Part shown: piece by piece, positions 50,461 through 61,609 of the stretch
How the letters are laid out: every line of letters begins with the position of its first letter
How positions within the stretch are numbered: the stretch's first letter is position 1
From: Dromaius novaehollandiae
Taxonomy: Eukaryota; Chordata; Aves; Casuariiformes; Dromaiidae
DNA length: 64,000 nucleotides
Reading direction: 5' to 3'
Assembly (NCBI RefSeq): GCF_036370855.1
Contig: NC_088130.1
Location: 67,308,941-67,372,940, forward strand
The notes under the pieces: generated by a model
The model's database searches: none
Told to the model about the DNA's origin: nothing
Seen by the model: only the letters and a program-made list of their open reading frames with translations
Translations under genes and position numbers: made by a program

Positions 50461-52355
50461 CCTCTCCCTCTCCTCCCCTCCCTCATGCCACACGAAACCC
50501 ACACGTTCTGGGACTGTAAAGATAGTCGGTCGTCCTGTGACACCCTTGATTGTTCTACTGACCATAAAAATATGGGCTTTGACTATGACACAAGATGTTC
50601 TGAGTTAGATACTTATTAGATTAGATTTACTGGAAAGAAAACTTTTCTATGGGTGCCTGATACCCGCACTATCTCTAGCCCAGCTAACTGACAAAACAGA
50701 GCTTAGCAATGGGATGTGATCTTGTATTTGTTATGTCAAGACATACAAGAAGTGCTATATAATTCTAAAGCAACGGTAGGCTCATTAGATATATTAATGT
50801 TTAGCAGACTAAAATGTAAATTGGAAAACTAATTTATTCTTCTCTATTTTTTTTGTAATCAGTTTTCATGGTGAAATACACGTTAATTAGTTTTACTTGC
50901 CTATTCTAACATACTATAGTTATATAACTGTATATTGGTTATAAGCACAGCATAGGAATATTTAAATTCTAGGTATAAAGCTGTTTAACTGACCATTATT
51001 ATTTGTTATTAAATGATGGCTATTGGATGTAAAGCCTAGATAATCTGAGTGCCCTAGCAAGGTTTCTGAGTAGACTCTTGATTTGCTTGGTGACACCTTG
51101 GTCCTGCCAACCAGCTCTATCTGCCCTTGCAGATCTAATTGGCAGAACAGGCTCGAGTTTTCATAGACATGCCACAGTCCTGAAAACAGCCTCCTTTACT
51201 GTGGGTGTGCATTTGTCTCTAAAGCCTTTCTGAAAGATTCATTCACAACCACGTGGTGAAAATTATCCTCAGTTTGTGTCCTTACGACTGAAGACTTTCT
51301 CTCTTTTTCCATCAAAACAATAGCAAACCACACATTAAGATGCTACTACCCCATTAAAAGAGATGCTGTAGAAAACACTCTCCAATCAAGCAAAGATGAG
51401 AATTCAGGCTATTCTCTCAACAGCACTGAGATGTGGTCTTGGAAACCTAATTGGGATGACTTCGACACTAACTTCAATTATAGGAATTTCTCTTTCAGAG
51501 CAATAAAACAGAAGCACCCAATAATGGAAAACAAACCTATTACCTACTCTGCCACAACATTAAGGCCACAAAATTAAACACAAAGTCTAGTAAGAGAAGG
51601 CCTAAGTTGGATGCAGCAACATCAATCTCATCTACTTTGTATACTCCATGGTTTATGGGACAAATCTCATAAAAAGATATGTATTAAATTATGTGCTTAA
51701 TAGGATGAAACTGCAATACACATGCAGCATAACTGACTGAGCAGTTAATGTCTGCTGAAGTCATGTATTTTTGCTTAGGATATCCCTGAAAGCGGGACAT
51801 ATTGAAAGGCCAGAGAGGAAGGTTATGGTAAGAAGCATGGGCAGTTGGAGATACTTCAGAACAGCAAAAGGAGCTTGATGGAACAGCAAATGGACGTTGG
51901 GATAGCGGCAGGCGCCAACTGCTGCGCCACCGGCCCTCACAGCAGCAGTTCTGGCGTCAGGGAGCTTTTGATGAGGAGACTTGTTGAGGACAACAGCTTG
52001 ACAGGCAGCAAGAGAAACCTACGCATGAATACTGCATGTATTCATCTTGTTATTAAAATGTATTATTCACAGCGTTTTGCTGTGAGGTGAGCAGTCGGTT
52101 AGGTATTCAAGCCGCAGGTATTTCTTCTGCTGGTGCCATGGCTACCTCCATTTTTAACGGCCACCGCCGGCCTTGGCGCCAGGGGCAGGCGGCATCCTGC
52201 TGCTCCTCGGGGGTGACGCGGCTCTTGGGGCAAACTGGGCGTCCTTAACCCCGGTAGGGTCGGGTGCAGGCGGACCAGACCAGACCGGACCAGGTCTGTC
52301 TCCAACCCTGCCCGCCAAACTCCTCGGCGGCACCGCTGAGGTAAGTCAAGCGGCG

Positions 52356-52489
52356 ATTGGCCAGCACAGATGACAGTCCCGCCCTTCCTCCCCGCCGTGA
52401 TTGGTCCATCGTTTAAACGGCCGCCCCCCACTCCAGTCAGGATTGGTTATCTCTTCGGGCAATCTTTCACCCTCCCGCGCTCCGATTGG
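52356..52489 (+). promoter_or_regulatory. Four evenly spaced inverted CCAAT boxes (NF-Y type)
   Basis: ATTGG occurs at 52356, 52400, 52442 and 52485, with steps of 44, 42 and 43 bp. Three have the full flanking preference (C/T-G before, pyrimidines after). Each is followed by a C-rich Sp/KLF-like stretch such as cccgccc at about 52379. The last box is 138 bp before the KATNAL2 ATG, a normal promoter distance. Confidence 0.8.
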
Positions 52490-52626
52490 CCGCGGGTGCG
52501 CCCGGCGTCCCGCCTCCTCGCTGCCCCGCCGCCGCGGGATGCCAGGGCTGGGCGCTGCCGTCAGGTCGCTCCGACCCTCCCCCCGCGGGTTGCAGCCCCC
52601 TCTGGCGGGGCCCCCCCGCCGCCCCG

Positions 52627-52677
52627 ATGGAGCTCTCCTGCCACGCGCTCAGAACCGCCCACCAGGCGAGGGAGGCG
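52627..52677 (+). CDS. KATNAL2: KATNAL2 coding exon 1
   Basis: Encodes [17 protein letters not shown]. Donor GCG|gtgaga. The initiator context is weak at -3 (C) but has G at +4. Confidence 0.92.
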
Positions 52678-55600
52678 GTGAGACCCAGCGGGCCGAGGCG
52701 GCCGCGCTTCCCCGTTGCTATGGAGACCGCGCGGGGCCTCCTCTGCGCGTGCGCGGGGGGTGGCGCCCAGTGCGCAGGCGCGGCGCTCAGTGCGCAGGCG
52801 CGGGGTGGGGGGGGGCGGTGCTGTCATGGCGGCGGGAGTTTGGTCTGGTGTGCGTGCGGGGGGGCGGTCGGTCGGTCCCTGGGGTTCCTCTCGGGTGTGC
52901 GGGGCTCTCCCGGCTCGTTTCCCCTCCTTCTATAGGCAGTGTTTGTCTTGTCCGCTCCGCAGTATGAGGCAGGCCGCTCTACCACCTGTCCGCGGCCGTT
53001 GCCTGGTCAGGCCCGGCTGCGAGTTCGGGGGGGGGGGGGTGCAGACATGCCCACTCCTGGCTCTCCAGCGCCTTTTGCATAAATAAGGCCTATACTCTAC
53101 CACCGCCTCTTCATCCCGTGCGTGGGGCCTGGCTCCAGGGAGTCCTTTCAGTACAGGAGCCCAGAAGCATTAGTCTTTAGCTGCATTTCTTAAGCTGTTC
53201 TTTTATCTCCACCTGCTGGACGGTTTCGACTGTAATAAGGTATGGTTTAGCAGATAAGGCTGTAGATCTCCCCTGCAGGACTACCGGAAAACTATTTCCC
53301 GGAAAGGTTCTAGCATTGTGAGGTGCTCTACATGTTTGCACAAATCCCTGTCCCTGCTTAAGTAGGATGGGGTTCCTTAGAAAGTGTGTTTGTAGTTGCT
53401 GGGAGGCAGTTCTGAGGGTTAGGTGATGTCTGCCTCCTAGATAGGCAGATAATATACTCACCTCCAAGGCGAGTGCCTCTGTGTTAGTGCCTTCTTGAGC
53501 CCTCAGGGGGTTTGAGATCCCAGCCACTGAGAATGGTGCCCCGAAGTGGGCAATTGAAATGGCTTTAATGTGCAAATGGGAGATAGGACTCCCAGGGCTA
53601 GGAAGAGAGGAGAAAAAGGGATAGGATTTGTAACCCTTAGATAACTAATGAGGATTTGAGTGGCTCTGGTCCCAGGACTGGTTTTGACTATTAAATGCAG
53701 AAACACGGAATTAAGACCTGGAACCTGGAAATTCTTCCCCCTTAAGCTGTATCACTGATTTTTTGGTTGGTTTGTTTTGTAAACTGGTCTCTCTATAGCC
53801 CTTTGAGAGAATGGATGTGAAGATCAGATTTTCCATTTTGGATACCAAGCAGAGGGAGGTCAAATTCTGCAGAGGTCCAGAAATTTGGAGCCCACTTTTG
53901 GTTAAGCCCTTGTTAGTGACTGTTTGTTAGGAACAACCAGGAACTGGCCAAGGGGAATAGATTTTTTGATTCCTGTTCTAAGGTCTCTTACTTCCTGTAG
54001 AGGGGCCCTAGGTACTTAATTTCTGATTTCTGAAATCCAGTATTCCCATAAGCAGTGTCTGAAAGTTAGGCTGCTCCATCTTTTATTTGTGGTGCAAAAT
54101 AATTACTGGAATTCCTGGCCCCCAATCCTGTTCTCATCTGTATCTCATATTTCCATTGATTTCTTCTACAGAATGGAGATTATTATTTTCTACCAATTTT
54201 GGGAAAGATGTTTCAAAAAAAAAACCACCCCACCCTCCAGTAATGAACACCTCCATTTCAATAGAATAATTCTAGTCCAATTCCAGCTGTTTAATGATGA
54301 TGACTGAAATGTATGAACATTTGTTGATATTGAAAGATTTTATTTGCCTGAGCTGGATTCATTTGTTGAACTGACACAAAATACACGTGCACCCAGACAT
54401 AGACACATTTGTGTGTTAGTTTTCTGTTAGACCAGTGTGCTCAGACTTACTATTTAGCTGCAAGGTTTTCACATTTGAGGCAAAATGAGGGCTAAACTGG
54501 GTAGCCAGGGTCAAAGATGAAAGGGAGAGGAGCAGGCAGATCACTTTCAGGTAGTACTTATACTTGGACCAGGCGAATGAGGGACTGCGCGCTTTGCCTC
54601 TCCTTTGAACTTCATGTTTCAGCTGGAAACAAGTATGGTATCCAAGACAGCCCTTTTCAAGCTGGGGAGGATGGTAATGGGAAGAGATGTGTCTGAGATG
54701 GAAACATGTGAAAGTAGCACTTTTTGGAGGCCTACTGGGATTTCCAAGAGTTGTGTCTCTTGCTTTTCTCAGCTGGCTTTGGTGAATTACGGCAGAGGAT
54801 TAGGTTAGCGATGTGCACCTGCTGGAGAAGGGAGGGAGGGAAAATCTCTGAGGGGGGAAAAGGGGCATCCCAGCTTGGCATCCTTGAGGGACAAGCTCTG
54901 GATGAGACCCAGCTGGAATGTCTTCTCTCCAGGCTGCCTTCCCTTTGGCACAAGGCACTGGTGTTCATGCAGCACTCTGCCCTGAGGGCATGAGGGGGTG
55001 TGTGTGTGTGTGTGTGCATGCGCATGCATGTATGTACTAGCAAATCCTTGGCTCTAGATTTGGGAGAGAAGAGCAGGAAAATGTGCCCCGGGAAGGGTGA
55101 AAGATACTGGTTTGACAGAAAAAAAGAATAGGGAATCCTGATCCAAGGCCTCAAGTGGAAAAAGGAAGGGCTATTTTTTTCAAAAAAACCCCCCTTCAGA
55201 TTTCACCGTAAAAATTTTGTAATGATGGTGCATTTATGCAGCACAACTTCTGTAGCTGTTTGCAGCTGCTCAGTGTGGTTTTCAAATAAATTAAATGTTT
55301 TCTGAGACATTTCACTGGTTTTAATTGTTAAATATTTCCTATGTTTGTTCTGTAAATCACCCTCTAAAAGCAGTATTAGTGTAAACTGCAGTAGAACTTT
55401 GCTAATTCACACAAATGAATAGGAGAGTTAATGCTTATTAATTCACTTGCAGATTTGGTGAACATATTCAGTATCCTTAAATTCTGATGATTAATAGCTC
55501 ACCATATTTTGTGTTTATTCATTTTAATGTATTTTTTACAATGCATATCACTTCAAGTTAGTGAAATCTTGGCAATGTAATACCTGACTTCAGGAAAGTT

Positions 55601-58600
55601 CATTGTAAAAACAAGATATTAGCATTTTCTGAGTGGCACTGGTGGAGAGCGAGTATTGTTGGAACATGAGTTAATGACATACAACATATAAGCATTGCAT
55701 TAGTTGGGGAAATCAGATTTGTTTTCAGTGCACCAAGTTCAAACTGTAAAAAAGCCTTTAGATTTTAAATGCAACACCTCTTGAATGCATCTCAGTGATA
55801 GTACTAGGACAGCTGTAACGTCTGTGCTTAGCTTGCTGTATGTTTTTCATTATGAAAGCTCTTTGTAATCCCTCTTGAGAAACTTTGCCAGCTCTATTGT
55901 TTGCAGCAGACTTGTATAATCTGGAAGAGAGAAGAGACTACGGAAGTGCCTCTGCTTTGTGCCGTGAAATTCTATTCAATCATAGCCAAGTAATATGTTT
56001 AAAAATTACCATTTCCATTCTCTGCTTGCGTTTCTCAGAAAATATTGTCAGGAAGCCAAACAATAATTGAACATCAATCTTCTAAAAGGCTTGGCAAAGC
56101 TGGAACTATAATATGCAAAGGGCTGGGGGGAGGGAACAAGGGGGGGGGGGATATGGAGTGGTGGAGGAAGACAAGTGGGTGAGCTTGTGGTCCCGCAGCT
56201 ACTCTCCTCGGCCTGGCGCACGGTGCCAGTGTGACAGCTCGCTCCCTAGGAACACCACGCTTGGCAGGCATCCTGGGATCCCGAAGGAAAAAGAGAGAAA
56301 GGACACTATTCTTAGTGAGTCCTACTGCCTGCTCTCACTCCTCATCCCAGCGTCCCATTCTCCTTCTCTGACAGCAATATCATTTTTACCTTCTGTGGGG
56401 GTAGAAAACAGGAGCGACTAGGAAAGATTAATTTCCATCTGAACACTGTATTGTCTGCAGTGGCCCATCACCATTCTGGGATAAATTTGGCCTGCTACAC
56501 TAGTTTTGTAACTTAAACAGGGTAGTTGTGCTAGCGTCACGGTATCCCATGTTGACAAAAAATGGAATGTGACTGTGGGCTATGTTGTTTTTTACACTTT
56601 TCGTTTAAAAGTTTGTATGTCACAACAGGATATTTTAGATTGTGACTTAAAAGTTGGGAAATGCTAAAAGTATGGTTGCCTGTGCAGCTGTCATCCTTTT
56701 GGCTATGTGCAGTGTCATACGGTCTTTTCTTATATGATTATGGAGCTGGCTGCTTGCCTCTTGTCTGAATTCTTGATCACAGAGCCTGCTGGACTGTTGT
56801 CTTATTTGCTGCCCCAGTTGGATGTACAAGGGCACAAAGTTACAATGATGTAGTTGTGATTTCTGAACTTTTTAGACTGTGAGTTACTTTGTAACTCTGT
56901 TCTTTCTTTATGCAGTCATACATATTAATGCAGAAATATAGGGTCGAATAATAATGAAACATTATGGGGTTAAATTAATCTTTTAGTAGCTCCATTAATT
57001 TGATGGGATTACACAAGAGACTAGGCTGATTTATAATGTAAATCTGTTTTAGTAAAAGGTATGGAAATGACTAAGTGAACAATTGCAGCTAAAGATGCAT
57101 GACTCTATTAGAGTTTAATTCTAAACGGCTGCAAAGAAAGTAGTACATACACTATTTTGTTAAGCTAGAAATAAATAAAATACACTGTAAGTGTTGTAGC
57201 TAATTAGTTAAGTGCTCAACTATTTAGCTTTTAAAACAAGATCATGCTTAAGTGCCTTAAGCTTTTATTAATTTCATGGACCCCAAAATCCCCTATAGTA
57301 ATTGAAAATTTAATTACATACTTTTTTGTTTAAGAATGGAAGCTTATTAAACTTTAAACATCTATGGAAATACCAGTGGCTATAAACAACATGCAATTCT
57401 AAGTACTAATTAAACAGGAAGGCTAAATCACTATAAAGCTAAACTGAATTTTAAGTAACTTTGTACTGGTAAGTGCTCCTATTTTTTCATGCAATATAAG
57501 ATTTACCATTTCTTCTCTAAACACAGCTGAAGTCCTGTGCGGTTTTAGTATCTGTCTCTACTTTGGCTGTTTTTTGGAAATATTTGGAGTGAGGAGAATC
57601 CCTAGGGAATGAAGTGGAGTCTGGGAAAGCAAACCAGCATGGGCAGGGAGCTGTTTAAGTGGGCAGCTAAGGTTGCTGATAGCACTGACATGTACAGAAG
57701 GCATGGGCACACGGTAGGATAAAACTGGTGAAAAACGGGGAGAGGTGACTTTGGGATTGGTCAAAAAAACAATGTTCCATGCACAAGTGACTCAGAAGAT
57801 CTCTGACTTGATAACAGTCACATGTTGAAAAGTCCTTAAATTCTCTTTGATTTATAGAAACCTCGTGGAATTCAGGGAATTCCAATAGCTGCATTCCATT
57901 TTTCAGATCCAATTAGGTGCAAGTTGTTGTCAGTTGATCAACTGATTTGATGGCTCAGTTAATTTTCTCTGGACAGATGTCTGTTTCTCTAAATTAACCA
58001 TCACTGTTTGCATTCTTATTAGCACAAGACAAAGATGGAGTGGACCACTCAGCCTAAACTGCCCTCTCATTTTTAGATGGTGCTCACTTGGGCACATTTT
58101 TCTGCTGTAAAGTTTCACTTCTGCTTCTGCTCAGTCAACCCAACAACAGAACGATTAATACGTTAAGGTCGAAGGGGGTTGCCCATACTTGGTGCACTAC
58201 ATTTTTCTATACTGCTCAAGGCAAGTCTCTACCTAAAAGAGTATTTGAGATGCTGCTCATCACTGTATGCCTGCCTATACTAAAATCTAAAATGCCTCTA
58301 GGGATAGCAGAAGTAACCTAGTGGGGTTAAGGGCAAAAGGCACACCGGAATACAGATTCTTTTCAAGGAGTCTTCCAAGCACCAGTTGTGAGCCCTGCCA
58401 CTTTATCAGACAGATGTAATTCCTCCCTCATCACTGTTACTGTAAGTACTCAAACACTGAACACTTGATATGTTTGTCTTCTGCGGCAACCACTGTGTTT
58501 TTCTACTGGTTTTTGAATATTCAAAACCAGACGTAATCTTGCCCTTTGATGTGTGGGCAAGCACAACAGTAGTTTTTCTCAGGATAAATGAGCACGAGCA

Positions 58601-61600
58601 GTTGCATTTAAGAGTGTACAGGTGGCTTTCTAAGCAAGTGGTGCCTCCAGCTTCTCCCTCACTCTTCAGACTGTCTCAGAAGATTCAGGTCATCCAGGAG
58701 AAATAGCAGAAGGATGGCAATTCAAATTCTGTTTTCCAAATACCAGTAACAGTCAGAACAATGGGAGGGGAAAGAGCCTTTCACCCCAGGGTACCAGTGT
58801 TTTGTCTTTGCTTTTAATTTGCATGTGCCTGTTCACAGAATTTGTCCATGTCTTCTTGCAGCACCTCTCTGGAACTGGTCTAGTTCATTCATTCATTCAA
58901 AAAAAAAAAAAAAAAAGCTACTAAGCATTTACAGAGCACTCTTCATCCTCAAAACGCTTTATAAAAATCATCTTTGTACCACCCCTGGAAGGCAAATAGT
59001 GTTGCAGCTTCCTTAGGATAGGGAAACAGAGTGATGGTGTGATTTTATCAAGACAATAAAAAGTAACAAAGGCGAGAGGTGGGGTATAGTTTCTTCTTTT
59101 TCCTAGACAGTTTGATTCTGTTTTCCAGAAAACCAGAATGAAGATTTTTACCAGTCTTTTTGTTAATATGTGAAATAGAAATACACTTTCAACTCCCAGA
59201 ATACGTTGTTAAAAGCAAAGCCCGGCCCTTTCCTAATTGTGTCACTAGATGGCCCCACGTTTGAAGCAAACATCCCACAAGAAAACCTGCCAGACTGGAA
59301 GACTTTTTCCCTGCTCTGGCCAGTATTTTTTTTTTTTTTAAGATTAGCAGACACACATATAAGCATTAGTCTCAAAATAAAGCGCTAGTTGATTGTGCTC
59401 TCTCAGATGTGTAAATTAGCAGGAGAATGCTCTATGGCATCCACTGCTGTGTGCAGTGCAGAAGGAGCAGGCACTTCTAAACTGACACAGGAAAGGCACA
59501 GTGAAGAGCTAAGCTGGTTTTGCAGCATGTTCCCCCACCCAAAATCACCCTATCTACAGTTTGCTGTGATGAAGCTGCGTTTCAAGAGGCCAGAAAGAAT
59601 AGAGTGATTGTCTTTCTGTATGAATATTCCTTTTAAATGTCTTTGGGGCTTTAAAAATCTAAGTTACTGCTTTAATTGATAGTAATTTTTTGTCTTGTTT
59701 GTGCACCAAGAACTGGCAGAGAGCAGAGGAAGTCATTGCTACAGAGGCTGAAGCTTGGTATCCAGTATGAAGCAGCCAGATATTTGTGGGTTTGTCTCCC
59801 ACAGATCCCACTGTCTAACGCTTGGGCCAGGCTTTTACTGAGGAAGGGATGCAGTCACTGAGTCGGGTAGGAGGGACAGAAACTGGGAGCAGAAGTGGGA
59901 TGCTGTATACCCACTGCTGTGCAATGTGATCTGGAATATATGTGCTACACAAGCAGTGTAAACTACCTCTCTCCCTCCATCTATTAAATCAATACAAGTT
60001 CCTCATGCTCACACTGGGTCCACCTGATGAGTTGAGGATGTCAGCATCCTAAAAGAGAGGGGAAATAATTTATTTGTCGAAACGTAGGTTTGGAAATACC
60101 TACTGTTCATGTGATCCCATCTTCAAATCCCAATGAGGCAGACTGAAGTCAATATGCTGATGTCTCGAGCTTTCCTTTTAATGACTTCTGTTAAGACCCT
60201 AAAATCTCAGAGCTTCTTGTTTGCAGATCTTATGCCTGTATGGCAGCACTATATGCTCCCCCAGATGTAGCTTCACTGCATGATGGCAAAGATATGTTTT
60301 ACGCTGCTGTGCTCTTATCACTGAACCAAGCGCAAATGCCGTTGGTCACTCAAATCTGTATGAAGAAATCTATGAGACTGGCTCCATATTGAAATTTCTG
60401 TGGTAGGGACCTGACTTTGGCCATGCTGGCGTTAAAATTGGGCAAGTCTGGCATTATCCAAAGCTCTTAGTTCTTCAAGTGTTCTGTATTTCACTTGCGT
60501 TGATGTGTTGAGGCACGTGAAATGGGAGGTGCCAGCAGCTTTGAGCTGGTCTTTGCAGCCTAGTCGTGCAGATCCCAGACCTGTTCTCCATCCCCCAGCT
60601 CAGAGCACGAGGAGACGGGTTTCGCAGGGGTGAGACGTGGGGTTTGCTTGCACAGCCCTTGGAGACGCGTAGGTCCACGAGTCCTACCCTGAAATCCGTA
60701 TCGGCCTGAACATGTTGGAGAGCCATAGTCACAGTAAGGGAAGTAACTTGTTTTTTCAACCTCGAGGCAATTTTCTTTCCTCTGGGAAAAGGTTTCTACC
60801 TAGTTGGGATCCCTGATAATGCGTAAGGAAAATCACATTGAAAGCCACTTCTGCTTATTAACAGTGAGTTGTTTTACAGTTCTGAGATGCTGTTGTCTTA
60901 ATTTGTTTGTTTCCACAGGCTACGTTTAGATGCTGTTTACAGCAATAAAGAGAATATTACATTTGATCTAGAGTTCTGTCTTAATTCACAGGAAGAGGTG
61001 CGAACAGAAGCGCGTCGAAAAAATCTCCTCATTCTAATTTTGCATTATTTAATGGAGGAAGGGTATGTTTTTTAAATAATAGTGCCCTACCATTATTTGT
61101 GTGTGTCTCTAATGTAATTTTGCCCTCTATTGGGTGGATGTACAGCGTGGCCCATTGGTTCTATGTGAGGAAAATAAAAAGGTAAACTACTGTTAAATCC
61201 CTTGACTGTTTAATTCATTTCAATTTCTGGAACAAAATATCCTATATCAGTTTAAAAATGTATTTAAGCAATCAGCAAAGGACTTTTAAATACAGTTTAT
61301 GGCATTTATAATGAATAGAGAGATGTGGACATCCTAAAAATAGCTTACACTTACGGATGTCACTGCTTGCTTTTACTCTCAAAAATCAGAATAAGATAAT
61401 GACTCTGTTTCTTGTTCTTTACTTTTTCTTTGAACTTACCAGGTATATTGATGCTGCAAATGCTTTGGAGCAAGAGACAAAATTAGGTTTACGTGGCTTC
61501 GAAGTTTGTGACAACATTGATCTTGAGACAATTTTGATGGAATACGAAAGCTATTACTTCGTAAAATTCCAAAAATATCCTAAAATTACTAAAAAGGTCC

Positions 61601-61609
61601 TAGACACTG
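52627..61609 (+). CDS. KATNAL2: KATNAL2, katanin p60-like 2, first three coding exons (3' part outside window)
   Basis: KATNAL2 is a katanin-like AAA ATPase linked to microtubule and cilium function. Exons are 52627-52677, 60992-61062 and 61443-61609, joined in frame to give 96 residues. The order is [17 protein letters not shown], then a LisH dimerisation motif at about 25-57 ([20 protein letters not shown] and ALEQETKL), then the conserved [20 protein letters not shown]. This matches the human KATNAL2 N-terminus residue for residue in spacing. The AAA ATPase module, with Walker motifs, lies beyond 64000. The start at 52627 is chosen because MELS...HQAREA is the family N-terminus. Head to head with PIAS2, as in the human locus. 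Confidence 0.95.
52768..52803 (+). promoter_or_regulatory. Tandem NRF1-like sites
   Basis: CAGTGCGCAGGCGCGG occurs twice, starting at 52768 and 52788 (20-bp period). GCGCAGGCGC is one base from the NRF1 core GCGCATGCGC. They lie in KATNAL2 intron 1, within the CpG island. Confidence 0.6.
54998..55036. repeat. (TG)n with ATGC extension, 39 bp strictly alternating
   Basis: About ten GT units, then catgcgcatgcatgtatgta. Purine and pyrimidine alternate throughout, a typical Z-DNA-prone sequence. Confidence 0.85.
58917..59045. mobile_element. Possible MIR/L2-like ancient repeat fragment
   Basis: The order ctaagcatttacagagcact, then cctcaaaacgctttata, then ggatagggaaacagag resembles the conserved core and tail of MIR/L2-type repeats. 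It is diverged and the call rests on memory of the consensus. Confidence 0.4.
60992..61062 (+). CDS. KATNAL2: KATNAL2 exon 2 (LisH motif)
   Basis: Encodes [20 protein letters not shown] then MEE, with a split glycine codon. Acceptor attcacag; donor AAGG|gtatgt. Confidence 0.95.
61443..61609 (+). CDS. KATNAL2: KATNAL2 exon 3
   Basis: Encodes [20 protein letters not shown] onward to KITKKVLDT, ending in a split codon (ACTG|gtaggt). It completes the LisH region and the conserved segment after it. Confidence 0.95.

Larger units (their letters stand above)
46761..52129. other. Intergenic region between divergent PIAS2 and KATNAL2
   Basis: No gene recognised. It begins with poly(C)/poly(A) tracts at about 46830-46936, includes an A-rich tract at about 48587-48630, a probable LTR-type repeat at about 49800-50460 and a pyrimidine-rich run at about 50450-50485. 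Confidence 0.6.
52150..53050 (+). promoter_or_regulatory. KATNAL2: CpG island, KATNAL2 promoter and first exon
   Basis: A GC-rich, CpG-dense block around the KATNAL2 ATG at 52627. It holds a CCAAT-box array upstream and NRF1-like GCGCAGGCGC repeats downstream. No TATA box seen. Confidence 0.85.
52678..60991. other. KATNAL2 intron 1 (8.3 kb)
   Basis: Starts in the CpG island. No coding exon is supported inside. Contents: G9-type runs at about 53028 and 56142, a purine-pyrimidine alternating tract at 54998-55036, a very AT-rich block rich in TAAT at about 56930-57430, an A18 tract at about 58899-58916 and a MIR/L2-like stretch after it. Confidence 0.6.

Noticed and set aside
52401-53086. Open frames of 120-190 codons around the KATNAL2 start, including MAAGVW from 52829
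   Set aside because: Overlapping frames in GC-rich DNA with no recognisable protein. The family N-terminus MELS...HQAREA fits the frame starting at 52627.
60919-60991. Alternative acceptor (tttccacag) giving a longer KATNAL2 exon 2
   Set aside because: Entering from exon 1 in frame reaches a TAA after nine codons, while the acceptor at 60991 gives the family sequence.
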